In this document: in pieces, positions 9,276 through 17,206 of the stretch
Layout: every line of letters starts with the position of its first letter
Position numbering within the stretch: position 1 is the first letter of the stretch
Assembly (NCBI GenBank): GCA_029070965.1
Contig: JAIEBI010000020.1
Location: forward strand, 45,498 to 109,497
From: Clostridiales bacterium
Lineage (GTDB): Bacteria; Bacillota; Clostridia; Christensenellales; Pumilibacteraceae
Length of the DNA: 64,000 nucleotides
Reading direction: 5' to 3'
Made by a program: the position numbers and the translations under genes
Notes under the pieces: generated by a model
Seen by the model: the letters and a program-made list of their open reading frames with translations, nothing else
Database searches by the model: none
What the model was told of the DNA's origin: nothing

Positions 9276-10285
9276 ACCGTGCCCTCCGTCGCTATCGGCG
9301 TTGCGCCGCCGTCCTTCCACACAAAAAACCGTGCGTGGTCGGGGTTTTTCGCGCACACCGCTATCCTTGTGCCGTCGTAAACGCAAAGCTTGTACTTATA
9401 GTCGGCGGGATTTATCTTGTTCGGCTTGAACCCGCCCTTACCGAACGCCTTGAATGCGCTCTCCTTTTTTATCCATTGGCAAAGCAGCGTGTCATGCGAT
9501 ATATTTTCGCGCTTTGCGGATATTTTTACCCCAAGCGCGCTTACTGTATTGCTGTCATATCTATTCGCAAACGCCGCTATGTCCTCGGCGTCCACGCCGC
9601 ACGGCTCGTCGGAAACGGCTACGACGGCAAACGTATCGGTATGCGATATGGAAAACCACAGCTTGTCGCACACCCACTTGCCGTTTTTCAGTTTGTCGAA
9701 TTTCAGCTCGGGCAAAGCACAGCCGAAGCTGCGTTTTACCGCCGCCTCCAACAACAGCCACGCCGTCGTCTTTTGATTTTTTAACTTTTGCGAGGTAATG
9801 TTTTGCACCTCGTCCTGCCGCGCTTGCGGAACGAGCACGGCACTATTGTCGTCCGATACCTCCGCTATATACACGTCGAGTACCGAGCGCGACAGCCACT
9901 TGCCGCGCACCGCTTCCTCCTGCTCGCTGCGGTGAACTCCGAAATAACATTCGTTGGCAAAGTGCTCGCAGTTGTTGGTAATTACGTCGTAACCGCCCTC
10001 GCCTATACGGCTTTTTGCGGCGGCGACCGTTTGCTGCGGGGATAAACGCTTTTTGCGCTCGGCCTTGTCGGGAACACCCACCTCGACAAAGCTGCCGCAA
10101 CAAAACTTGTCGATGTCGGTCGCGCAAACTACCACGCCGACAGGATTTACATTCAGCCCGCCCACGGGCGGCAGTCCAAACTGCACGACCTCGTCGTCCG
10201 AAACGTAAATTCCGTAATGCAAAATCGCTCCGCACTTTACGCGGATCATGTCACCGAATTTGCAGTTGTCGACAATCCATTTCAA
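9272..10285 (-). CDS. LRAT-like domain fused to 4'-phosphopantetheinyl transferase
   Basis: Residues about 8-125 match an LRAT/NlpC-P60-like domain: 'LHYGIYVSDDEVVQFG' has the catalytic His and 'NNCEHFANECYFG' the NC box with the catalytic Cys. Residues about 150-337 match an Sfp-type phosphopantetheinyl transferase: 'LWFSISHT', the metal-binding 'CGVDAED' and 'WIKKESAFKAFGKG'. LRAT proteins move acyl groups between lipids through a Cys-acyl intermediate; PPTases arm carrier proteins with phosphopantetheine. The operon's ligase carries a carrier domain that this PPTase could prime. Translation probably starts at TTG 10285, overlapping the PlsC stop by four bases; ATG further in would cut the LRAT domain. 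The fusion is unusual. Confidence 0.82.
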   Translation of the reverse strand: MKWIVDNCKFGDMIRVKCGAILHYGIYVSDDEVVQFGLPPVGGLNVNPVGVVVCATDIDKFCCGSFVEVGVPDKAERKKRLSPQQTVAAAKSRIGEGGYDVITNNCEHFANECYFGVHRSEQEEAVRGKWLSRSVLDVYIAEVSDDNSAVLVPQARQDEVQNITSQKLKNQKTTAWLLLEAAVKRSFGCALPELKFDKLKNGKWVCDKLWFSISHTDTFAVVAVSDEPCGVDAEDIAAFANRYDSNTVSALGVKISAKRENISHDTLLCQWIKKESAFKAFGKGGFKPNKINPADYKYKLCVYDGTRIAVCAKNPDHARFFVWKDGGATPIATEGTV

Positions 10286-10965
10286 TTTCGTTTACCGTAT
10301 TTCCTTTCGCAGAATTCTTGCAATTCTTTTTCCCTGTCGTACAAAAGCTGAGCCAGTGTCAGTCGGTAGGCAAGCGGCGATTTTTTGCGCTCCTCCTCGT
10401 CTACGTATATCGGCTCACCGAAAACGATTTTAATCCGTTCCCAACAGCTTTTGCGCGGACTGATATATACGGGAATTATGGGCTTGCCCGACATTATCGC
10501 CATAAGCACCGCGCCCGATTTGTACTCTCCGATCGTCTTGGTCGCGTCGTTCTCGTTGATATGCCCTTCGGGAAAAATGCCCACCACCTTTCCCGCATTG
10601 AGCAACGAAACTATTTCGCGCATGCTGCTCATGCTCGTGTTTTCGCGATCGATTGCCACAACGTTGGTGAAATGTTTAAACCACATGCGACTCCATTTAT
10701 TTTCGTATACTTCTTTTATCGTTACAAAATGCAACCGCCTGTACCAAACCGCCGTCATCAAATACGAAACGTCAAAAAAGCCGATATGATTGGACGCGAG
10801 TATCGCCCCGCCCTTAATCTTCTTTTTTGCGGCGGGGGTGACGTACAGCTTCTTCACGCGATAAGCAACCAGTGCAGGTATCGCACCGGTAACTCGCACA
10901 AAGTCGAACAGAAAGTATTTAAACGAGAAGATTTTACCCTTTTTGTTTTTCACCGAGCAGCTCAC
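10282..10965 (-). CDS. PlsC-type acyltransferase 1
   Basis: A 1-acylglycerol-phosphate acyltransferase family protein with the HX4D catalytic motif 'NHIGFFD' (about residue 62) and acceptor-binding 'GIFPEGHINEN' (about 138). Family members transfer acyl groups from acyl-CoA or acyl-ACP to lysophospholipids at the inner face of the membrane. It is 227 residues long, about family size. The start is ambiguous: GTG 10965 overlaps the upstream gene by 32 bases, while GTG 10953 has GGGTGA at better spacing. It is paired with a second, diverged PlsC gene directly upstream, suggesting two acylation steps or substrates. Confidence 0.85.
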   Translation of the reverse strand: MSCSVKNKKGKIFSFKYFLFDFVRVTGAIPALVAYRVKKLYVTPAAKKKIKGGAILASNHIGFFDVSYLMTAVWYRRLHFVTIKEVYENKWSRMWFKHFTNVVAIDRENTSMSSMREIVSLLNAGKVVGIFPEGHINENDATKTIGEYKSGAVLMAIMSGKPIIPVYISPRKSCWERIKIVFGEPIYVDEEERKKSPLAYRLTLAQLLYDREKELQEFCERKYGKRN

Positions 10966-11569
10966 CCAAGTCGATTATTTTTTGTCTAAGCGCGACGGTT
11001 ACGTCGTTTAAGTTTTGCCGATACGTTTTGTCGTCGTCGTACAGCTCGCGCGCGTCTATCGGCTTGCCTATTATTACGCGCGCCCGTTTTTTGCCGAAAT
11101 AATTGCCGTCCGTGTATGCGGGTATAAGCTTGACCCCCGTCATGAGCGCGAGTGCCGCCGCGCCCGTTTTGAACTCTATGGGCGGCGTTTCGCCCTCTTT
11201 GGCAAGTCGGCCCTCGGGGAAAATTCCCACCACGCCGCCTTTTTTGAGAATGCGCTCGGACTTGTCTATGCATGACGTTTCATGTGTGTCCCTGTTTACC
11301 TCAATGCCGCCGAGCGCCCGCAAAAATCCGCTTAGTCCCCTCTTTTTGAACAGCACCTCCGCCATTTGATAGCGCAGTGTGCGCGAAAAGAATACGAACA
11401 TCATAACCGCATAGTCGTAAACCGACGTATGGTTAGATATTATTATCGCCGGACCCTTTATCCGCCGAGACTGTGCTTTTTTGTCCTCGTAGTAGACTTT
11501 GGTTTTAAAGCACAGCTTTTGCGGTAGCCAGCCCGTGATTTTTACCAGCCAGTTAAACAGCGCTATCAT
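10934..11569 (-). CDS. PlsC-type acyltransferase 2
   Basis: A 211-residue acyltransferase with HX4D motif 'NHTSVYD' (about residue 46), 'FPEGRLAKEGE' (about 118) and 'GVKLIPAYTDG' (about 143), all typical of the PlsC/LPLAT family. An N-terminal hydrophobic stretch suits membrane association. The ATG overlaps the stop of the acyl-AMP ligase gene (CTATGA), indicating coupled translation. Close linkage to a ligase with a built-in carrier suggests that acyl-carrier is the donor; that is inference. It differs clearly from the adjacent paralogue, so it is not a recent duplicate. Confidence 0.85.
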   Translation of the reverse strand: MIALFNWLVKITGWLPQKLCFKTKVYYEDKKAQSRRIKGPAIIISNHTSVYDYAVMMFVFFSRTLRYQMAEVLFKKRGLSGFLRALGGIEVNRDTHETSCIDKSERILKKGGVVGIFPEGRLAKEGETPPIEFKTGAAALALMTGVKLIPAYTDGNYFGKKRARVIIGKPIDARELYDDDKTYRQNLNDVTVALRQKIIDLGELLGEKQKG

Positions 11570-13479
11570 AGCTTGCCCTTGATGTACTCACTCATGCCTT
11601 TTACGGTGGTGAGCATTCCGTCGCCCTGCGGCAACGCCACGCCGAACTCGTTTTGCACCGCCGCGAGCAGCGCGTAGTAGTCGAGGCTCGACCCGCCCTC
11701 GTCGGCAAAAAAGTCGGCATTTACGGCAACAGCCTCCCCGTCCTTGCCGAGCGCGACCGCAAACAGTGCGCGCACCGACCGTTGAAGCTCGTCCAGCTGC
11801 TCGGCGTCCGACAGCTTGTCTATATCTACGACGGGAAGCGTCCCTGCAAGATATTCGGAGCGCAGCCTGCGACGGTTGAGCTTAAACTCCTCGCCGCGCA
11901 ACAGCGGCTCGCCGACAAACACTATATTGCCGATTTGCGCCGTCATGTTCAGCTCGGCAAGCCGAGCCTTTATCTCGTCCAGCAATGCCGACAGCTTTGC
12001 CTTGTCGGCAAACCGCGACACGCCTGCGAGCAGGACGGGCGCCGTTTTTCCCGCGACTATACACACTTCGCTCACCCCGTCAAAAGTCAGCTTGGGCTCG
12101 ACAAGATTGGGGTTTAGGTTTTCTCCCGACGCGCCGACGATAAGGTCATCCTTGCGCCCGAGTATGTAATACCTGCCGCCTTGCTTTTTGGCGAGGTCGT
12201 GGGTGTTGTAGTACCCGTCGCCTATGACGGTGGTGCCGTCGCTCTCTATTATTTCGTGACTGACCGATCTGCCCTTTACAAGCAGCTCGCCGTCGGCGCT
12301 TATCTTATACTCGACGGACGGCAGGGTTGTGCCCACCGAGCCGTTTGTAAGCAATTTGAATTTGGTCGACAGCTCGACAGAGGTTATGCCTATCTCGGTC
12401 ATGCCGTAGCCGTTTGCAAGCGGATAGCCTGCGGCGTTGAAAAAGCGCAAAACATCCGCCGAAACGGCGCTGCCGCCGGTAATGGTAAACTTTACGCTGT
12501 CGCCGAATAAATTGTCGCGCACTTCCTTAAACCCGAACTTCGTCACGAGCTTGCCCAATATCGGCACGCCGGCAAGCCGCAGTCCCTTGCGGAACTTTTT
12601 GTACGTCTTTTCGCCGCGCGCCTTTATTGTGGCGATTGCCTTTTTGTAGACGGTGTCCCAAAACAGCGGCACGGCAAATATATGCGTCACCTTGTGCCGA
12701 CGAATGGTGTTCAGTATGGTGTCGGGGCTGAGGTCGTTCAGCTTGACAAACGTGCGCGAGAAGAACCCGAACCAAATATACACCGCCACCAGTCCGAAAA
12801 TATGATAGAACGGCAAAAATGCGAGCAATTTAAGATTGCCCTCGCAATGCTTTTTTATGCGCGGGTTTTGCTTGATTATGTGCATGCTGTCGCGCACTTG
12901 TTCTATAAACTGCTTGGCGGTGTAGCCGCACACCTTGACCGAGGCCGACGTCCCCGACGACATGACAAATATCTCGGTGCCCAGCGCGTCGTAGTCGAGC
13001 TTAGTTTCCGCCCCGACTATATCTTTTTGGTTGACTGTTTTTACGCAATCGAAAACCTTGCCGTCAGAAATGACGAGCACCGCATTCATTTTTTTCAGCG
13101 CGTCCTCAAGCGCGAGCGTATCCAGCCGCAAATTGAGCAGTAACGGACGGCAGCCGCACAGCAGCACCGCCCAAAACATCTCTATCCAGTCCAACCCGTT
13201 GTCCATGTACAAGCCGACAACGCTGTCCGTCGGCGCGTCGCCTAGCATTGCTTTGAGCGTAGTCGCCCGCCGTTCTATATTGTCCTTGCACTCGCCATAC
13301 GTAGTTTTGTCTATCTTGTAGCCGCGCGACTGCTCGAATATCACGTTGTTCCGCTCGGAAAACATCAGCTCGTACAAAGACCGCATAGTAGGCGGCGCCG
13401 AATTGAGCCTGTCAATTTTGTACTGCGCAAACGAATTGAGCGTTTTGTAATTTTCTATGTGGTGATCAAACTTGGCCAT
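11566..13479 (-). CDS. Acyl-AMP ligase with C-terminal carrier (ACP) domain
   Basis: Residues about 20-540 form an ANL-superfamily adenylation domain: 'VMSSGTSASVKVCGY' (P-loop-like), 'NGYGMTEIG', 'HDLAKKQGGRYYILGRKDDLI' and the final Lys region 'EEFKLNRRRLRS'. Residues about 560-637 form an acyl carrier domain with the phosphopantetheine Ser in 'EGGSSLDYY'. Such ligases activate a carboxylic or fatty acid with ATP and load it onto their own carrier. The PPTase domain two genes after the acyltransferases could prime this Ser. The start ATG follows directly on the stop of the preceding hydrolase gene (TAAATG). The acid is not predictable here. Confidence 0.88.
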   Translation of the reverse strand: MAKFDHHIENYKTLNSFAQYKIDRLNSAPPTMRSLYELMFSERNNVIFEQSRGYKIDKTTYGECKDNIERRATTLKAMLGDAPTDSVVGLYMDNGLDWIEMFWAVLLCGCRPLLLNLRLDTLALEDALKKMNAVLVISDGKVFDCVKTVNQKDIVGAETKLDYDALGTEIFVMSSGTSASVKVCGYTAKQFIEQVRDSMHIIKQNPRIKKHCEGNLKLLAFLPFYHIFGLVAVYIWFGFFSRTFVKLNDLSPDTILNTIRRHKVTHIFAVPLFWDTVYKKAIATIKARGEKTYKKFRKGLRLAGVPILGKLVTKFGFKEVRDNLFGDSVKFTITGGSAVSADVLRFFNAAGYPLANGYGMTEIGITSVELSTKFKLLTNGSVGTTLPSVEYKISADGELLVKGRSVSHEIIESDGTTVIGDGYYNTHDLAKKQGGRYYILGRKDDLIVGASGENLNPNLVEPKLTFDGVSEVCIVAGKTAPVLLAGVSRFADKAKLSALLDEIKARLAELNMTAQIGNIVFVGEPLLRGEEFKLNRRRLRSEYLAGTLPVVDIDKLSDAEQLDELQRSVRALFAVALGKDGEAVAVNADFFADEGGSSLDYYALLAAVQNEFGVALPQGDGMLTTVKGMSEYIKGKL

Positions 13480-14508
13480 TTAGATATATCTCTCGTAAAA
13501 GTCGGTAATTTGCTGAAACATTTGTATATTCAGCCGCGACGAGAATTTTTGTCTGTCTATCCCGTCGATAATCTTTTTTCGTTCGGCGGACGATGCCGCG
13601 CCGTCGATCGCGGCGCTCAACGTTTGTGTGTATTTCCAGCCTTCGGCGGAGTACAATATTGCGGTGTGTCCTGCGCCGCTCCAGTAAAACTCGACTCGCG
13701 GATTTTTTGAAAACGCCGAATAGTACGCGTCAATCCCGTACTTTGTAGGCACAACGTTGTCCGACGCGCCGTGCGCTATAAATACGCCTGCGGAACTCTT
13801 TTTCACCGCCTCTACCCCGTTTGCCGAAGCAAACTCGCCGAAGCGTATGCGTTCCACCGACTTGACGTACGGAAGAAGCGTCAGCGATATTTTGCCCGCA
13901 TACTCTACGCCTTTTGCCTCGATCATGTCGGTCGAGCGGGTAAATCCCGCCACGCTCGCAACGGCCTTTACGTCGCTGTCGTACGCCAAAGCGCACACCG
14001 CCGAGTATCCGCCCCAGCTGTGCCCAAACAGCACGATTGGCAGCTTAGACTGCTTTTTGACAAAAGCTATCGCGGCAAGCTCGTCCTTTATGCCCTGCGG
14101 CAGACCGCCCACCTCGCTCGGGCTTTCGTCGTTGCCCGTCGCGTCGTAGGCAAACACCTCATAACCGCATGCCGCAAAGTACGCCGACACGTCGAGATAG
14201 CCGTTTTGCCCGCCTCCGCCAAACCCGTGCGACAGTACTACCGTCGCCCGCGGCTGCGTATTTTTCGAGCAATACATGTACCCGACAAGCGTGTTCTCTC
14301 CCGACTTAAAGGTGTACCTTTGGCAGCTAAGGCCTTGGAAATCGCTTACCTCGAACCGAAGATGCTCGGCAGTCTCAAACCGTCGCCCGAACACTTTGTC
14401 GAGCACAACGGCGGATACGGTGTACGGCGCTACCACAAGCAAAATTAAAAGAACGGTAACGACCGAGACGCTCCAAACTATGAGCTTTTTTCTTTTACTC
14501 CACGCCAT
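13480..14508 (-). CDS. Membrane-anchored alpha/beta hydrolase, first gene of operon
   Basis: An N-terminal Lys/Arg cluster and transmembrane helix ('LIVWSVSVVTVLLILLVVAP') anchor a hydrolase domain with 'LSHGFGGGGQN' (oxyanion), 'LFGHSWGGYSA' (Ser nucleophile), 'IAHGASDNVVP' (acid) and 'SGAGHTAIL' (His). It resembles YqkD/FrsA-like esterases. ATG 14508 has AGGCGGG just upstream and is preferred over the TTG at 14535 used by the ORF track. It is the promoter-proximal gene of the acyl-activation operon. Confidence 0.82.
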   Translation of the reverse strand: MAWSKRKKLIVWSVSVVTVLLILLVVAPYTVSAVVLDKVFGRRFETAEHLRFEVSDFQGLSCQRYTFKSGENTLVGYMYCSKNTQPRATVVLSHGFGGGGQNGYLDVSAYFAACGYEVFAYDATGNDESPSEVGGLPQGIKDELAAIAFVKKQSKLPIVLFGHSWGGYSAVCALAYDSDVKAVASVAGFTRSTDMIEAKGVEYAGKISLTLLPYVKSVERIRFGEFASANGVEAVKKSSAGVFIAHGASDNVVPTKYGIDAYYSAFSKNPRVEFYWSGAGHTAILYSAEGWKYTQTLSAAIDGAASSAERKKIIDGIDRQKFSSRLNIQMFQQITDFYERYI

Positions 14509-14569
14509 GACCCGCCTATACCTATCGTAGCCCAAACACCGAAAAAGACACGTGTAGGCTACATGTGCG

Positions 14570-14599
14570 ATTGTATCACAATGCTAACATATTTGTCAA
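14570..14599 (-). promoter_or_regulatory. Promoter of the acyl-activation operon
   Basis: On the minus strand TTGACA (14599-14594) and TACAAT (14575-14570) are separated by 18 bases, giving a start near 14563 and a ~55-nt leader. No other strong promoter was seen down to 3305, consistent with a single transcript. Confidence 0.7.
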
Positions 14600-14701
14600 T
14601 AAAATTAAGATAATCGCAGTCCGTTTTGTCACCCGCCCTCGTCAGGCTTTCCTAAAACAAAGACAACAATATTCGATATATTATCAACTTATTAAAACAC
14701 C

Positions 14702-14730
14702 TTGACACGCATTAATAAAAATAATATAAT
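14702..14730 (+). promoter_or_regulatory. Promoter of the DUF1508 gene
   Basis: TTGACA (14702-14707), a 17-base spacer and TATAAT (14725-14730) are all consensus. The ORF-track start at 14702 falls on this -35 element, which is why the later ATG was chosen for the gene. Confidence 0.8.
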
Positions 14731-14773
14731 AATATCAACAATAAACATAATTCAACAAAGGAGAAAAAACAAA

Positions 14774-15148
14774 ATGGGAAAATTTGTCATTAAGCAAAAT
14801 GACCTCGGATATACTTTCAGCCTGAAAGCACCCAACGGCGAAATTATTGCAACCGGCGGAGAGGTTTTCAACAGCTTGCAGGCTTGCAAAAACAGCATAA
14901 ACAGCGTTATTACCAACGCTCCCGCCGCCGGCGTGGACGATACGACCGCTATACGCTATTACGAGGTAAAATGTCCCAAATTCGAGATATACCGCGATAA
15001 AAAGGGCGAATACCGTTTCCGCTTAAAGGCGAGTAACGGCGAACCCATTTTGGCAAGCGAAGGCTACACCGCAAAGAGCGGCTGTAAAGCCGGCATAGAC
15101 AGCGTTCGCAAAAACGTAGTGGACGCGGAAATAACCGACGCCGAATAG
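14774..15148 (+). CDS. DUF1508 (YegP-like) tandem-repeat protein
   Basis: A 124-residue soluble protein made of two ~50-residue DUF1508 repeats. The first runs 'YTFSLKAPNGEIIATGG...ACKNSINSV', the second 'YRFRLKASNGEPILASEGY...GCKAGIDSV'. The family is widespread in bacteria, often small and abundant, and has no settled function. The start is fixed by AAAGGAG upstream of ATG 14774. It is monocistronic, with a consensus promoter and a strong terminator, suggesting high expression. Confidence 0.9.
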   Translation: MGKFVIKQNDLGYTFSLKAPNGEIIATGGEVFNSLQACKNSINSVITNAPAAGVDDTTAIRYYEVKCPKFEIYRDKKGEYRFRLKASNGEPILASEGYTAKSGCKAGIDSVRKNVVDAEITDAE

Positions 15149-15175
15149 TATGATAATCGGCACATTATTTATATC

Positions 15176-15208
15176 AAAAGAGCAACGCACAAAAAACGTT
15201 GCTCTTTT
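15176..15208 (+). terminator. Terminator of the DUF1508 gene
   Basis: A 12-bp perfect stem AAAAGAGCAACG/CGTTGCTCTTTT with a 9-base loop runs into a T-rich tail (TTTTATTATT). Its A-rich 5' arm would also let it work for the convergent minus-strand gene. Confidence 0.88.
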
Positions 15209-15237
15209 ATTATTCGCAAAACAAATTTAATTGTAAT

Positions 15238-15577
15238 TTATCGACGAATTAAAATGCCTTTCATGTATTGCGAATCGTTGTGGAAATTATAGATATAATC
15301 AATTTCTTTTTCATTACAGCCGATAAGGATTTTAATTTCGGAATCGCGCTTTAACAAATCAACCGTGCAAATTATACCGACAACCGTTTGCTCGCCCGAG
15401 CCGACCCAAACGTCAATGCCGCCGCCGTCCATCGCCTGAGTGTCTTTCAGATATCCGTAAGCAACCTCATAGATGATATGTGGATAGCGGCGGGTGCGCA
15501 CTGCCGATAGGTCGGTCGATCACTATTTCCGACTCGCTTACAAGCTTGTCAATCGCACTCCAAAATTCCTCGTTCAT
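15238..15577 (-). pseudogene. Inorganic pyrophosphatase-like gene, frameshifted
   Basis: The ORF track shows only the downstream 87 residues. Upstream, ATG 15577 with AAGGAAA opens a frame 'MNEEFWSAIDKLVSESEIVI' that continues into '...GSAHP' and then needs a one-base shift near 15488-15494 (a CCGCC run) to join 'RYPHIIYEVAYGY'. The joined product would be ~112 residues, matching small clostridial pyrophosphatase-like proteins ('DGGGIDVWVG', 'KRDSEIKILIGC'). The 340-bp span is one base more than a multiple of three. Either the gene is broken or the assembly has an indel here. Confidence 0.7.
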
Positions 15578-15637
15578 AATAGTTTTCCTTACGCAGTAGC
15601 GATATTATGTTTATGACAATCCAACATAGTCGCTATT

Positions 15638-17182
15638 TCACAATTTAGGAACACGACTTAGTTCTTTTATCACAGCATTCCCTTTCAGCCAAACATACTG
15701 CGGTAACATTTTTATTCCGTTGACGCTTTCGATTTTGTGTTTCGATGACGAATCGCTGCCCGCTCCTCTTATAAAGATATCGTTTTCTTGGCTCTTCATA
15801 AAATTAGGTGCGGAGCTGATTTCACCGCAAGCTAATAGTTTGTTCGAACCGTCTTTGTTTTTTTGAATAACATCAACAAGCGTATTATTAAATATTTTTT
15901 CTCGGATATCCAACCACACCGGCTTGACTGTTTCATCAATAAACTTATCACTAAAAACCAAACGCTTGAATCCGATGAATTTATTCATTAATAAAGATTT
16001 CCTCTCTTGATTATTAGTTATATCTTCTTTGCTCGGTTCCTCAAACAGAATGCAAATGAATTCATGATCAGCAAAATAAGAATAAAAATCGGAATCCTCA
16101 AACTGCATAGGGCGGACGATTCCGTCCTCGCCGACCATTTCTTTACGAGTCACCTCGTCAAAATCGATATGAAACAACTTCATATCTTCCGTCTTGGTGC
16201 CCTTTGGCGTAACAGTAATACTTTTGGCAATAACACCGAATTTCTGAAACAGTTCTATTTGATTGAGCTTTGAAGATGTGCCACCGAACATGGCAATAAT
16301 CAGCTGTTCTGCTATAGCCTTGTTGTCTTTTGTGAGGGTTATGCCAAGCGATTGCCCGATTTCGCTTATAGTCATGCCGGAATATTTTTCGGTCAATTCC
16401 TTGCACTTTAAATCTATATCTGTAACTACGGTGTATTTGCCGGGCAATTGCTCAAGCGTTTGACCGAAATGATTTGAGATAATCGTTGAAACGATAGGGC
16501 GTTTAAGCCGAAAGCGCGGTGGAAATTTAGGCGCCAAATCTATGTAACTCAACACTTGGCGTAGCTCGCCGTGAACATCGATGTATTCTTTACGAACTGC
16601 TTCCTTCCATTCTCTGGTTTTGTCGCCTGGATGATGAGAAACGACTTTTGAAACCAAAGCGTGAACATGTTCCCAATCTTGTTTTAGTGCCGTTTTTTCG
16701 TCGTCGGAAAATTCATGAAACTCATACCCCGTAATCGGAAACTCGCAATATTCGTAAGGAGAAACGGGATGATTTGCAGTATAGTGGTAATACACAAGTA
16801 AAAGATGCTCTAATTTGTTCCAAAAATGTGATGTTTCAAATACCTCATCGGCAATATCATATACGCCAACTGCCGTGATAGACATAGGCTCCTTGGCTTC
16901 AAAATGATTTTGAGGCGATGATTTTAAAACCATTCCCGTGCTTTTTAATTCGGTTTTAACACGTTTATTGTTTTCAACAACCAACAAATCCGCGTCTTGT
17001 TTAGTATCAGACTCATATCCAAGAACACAATTTTCGATGAATGTCCCCACAACACCTTTCTGTAATTCCATGAATCGCAGTTTTTCAAAAAAGCCAACCG
17101 TATCTATATCCTTAAGACATTTCCCAAGAATAGCATCGAATCTTTTTATTAACTCTGCTTTATCGTAAATGTGTTCTGCCAT
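15638..17182 (-). CDS. Sau3AI/MutH-type type II restriction endonuclease
   Basis: A 514-residue protein whose N-terminal part carries the MutH/Sau3AI catalytic pattern: 'QDADLLVVENNKRVKTELKSTG' supplies Asp and the ExK pair, preceded by a conserved Glu/Gly-rich helix ('GVVGTFIENCVLG'). A second, diverged MutH-like half follows, as in Sau3AI, which has one catalytic and one allosteric DNA-binding domain. Family members cut at GATC, so that site is a reasonable guess. It starts 24 bp after the methyltransferase gene, so the two form an operon with the protective enzyme first. AT-rich composition suggests horizontal acquisition. Confidence 0.85.
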   Translation of the reverse strand: MAEHIYDKAELIKRFDAILGKCLKDIDTVGFFEKLRFMELQKGVVGTFIENCVLGYESDTKQDADLLVVENNKRVKTELKSTGMVLKSSPQNHFEAKEPMSITAVGVYDIADEVFETSHFWNKLEHLLLVYYHYTANHPVSPYEYCEFPITGYEFHEFSDDEKTALKQDWEHVHALVSKVVSHHPGDKTREWKEAVRKEYIDVHGELRQVLSYIDLAPKFPPRFRLKRPIVSTIISNHFGQTLEQLPGKYTVVTDIDLKCKELTEKYSGMTISEIGQSLGITLTKDNKAIAEQLIIAMFGGTSSKLNQIELFQKFGVIAKSITVTPKGTKTEDMKLFHIDFDEVTRKEMVGEDGIVRPMQFEDSDFYSYFADHEFICILFEEPSKEDITNNQERKSLLMNKFIGFKRLVFSDKFIDETVKPVWLDIREKIFNNTLVDVIQKNKDGSNKLLACGEISSAPNFMKSQENDIFIRGAGSDSSSKHKIESVNGIKMLPQYVWLKGNAVIKELSRVPKL

Positions 17183-17206
17183 ATTTAACCTTCCGTATAC
17201 AAAAAA

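Noticed and set aside
7291-9380. Long plus-strand ORFs (358 and 316 residues) opposite the operon
   Set aside because: Arg/Val/Tyr-rich shadow frames of clearly recognisable minus-strand genes with no motifs of their own.
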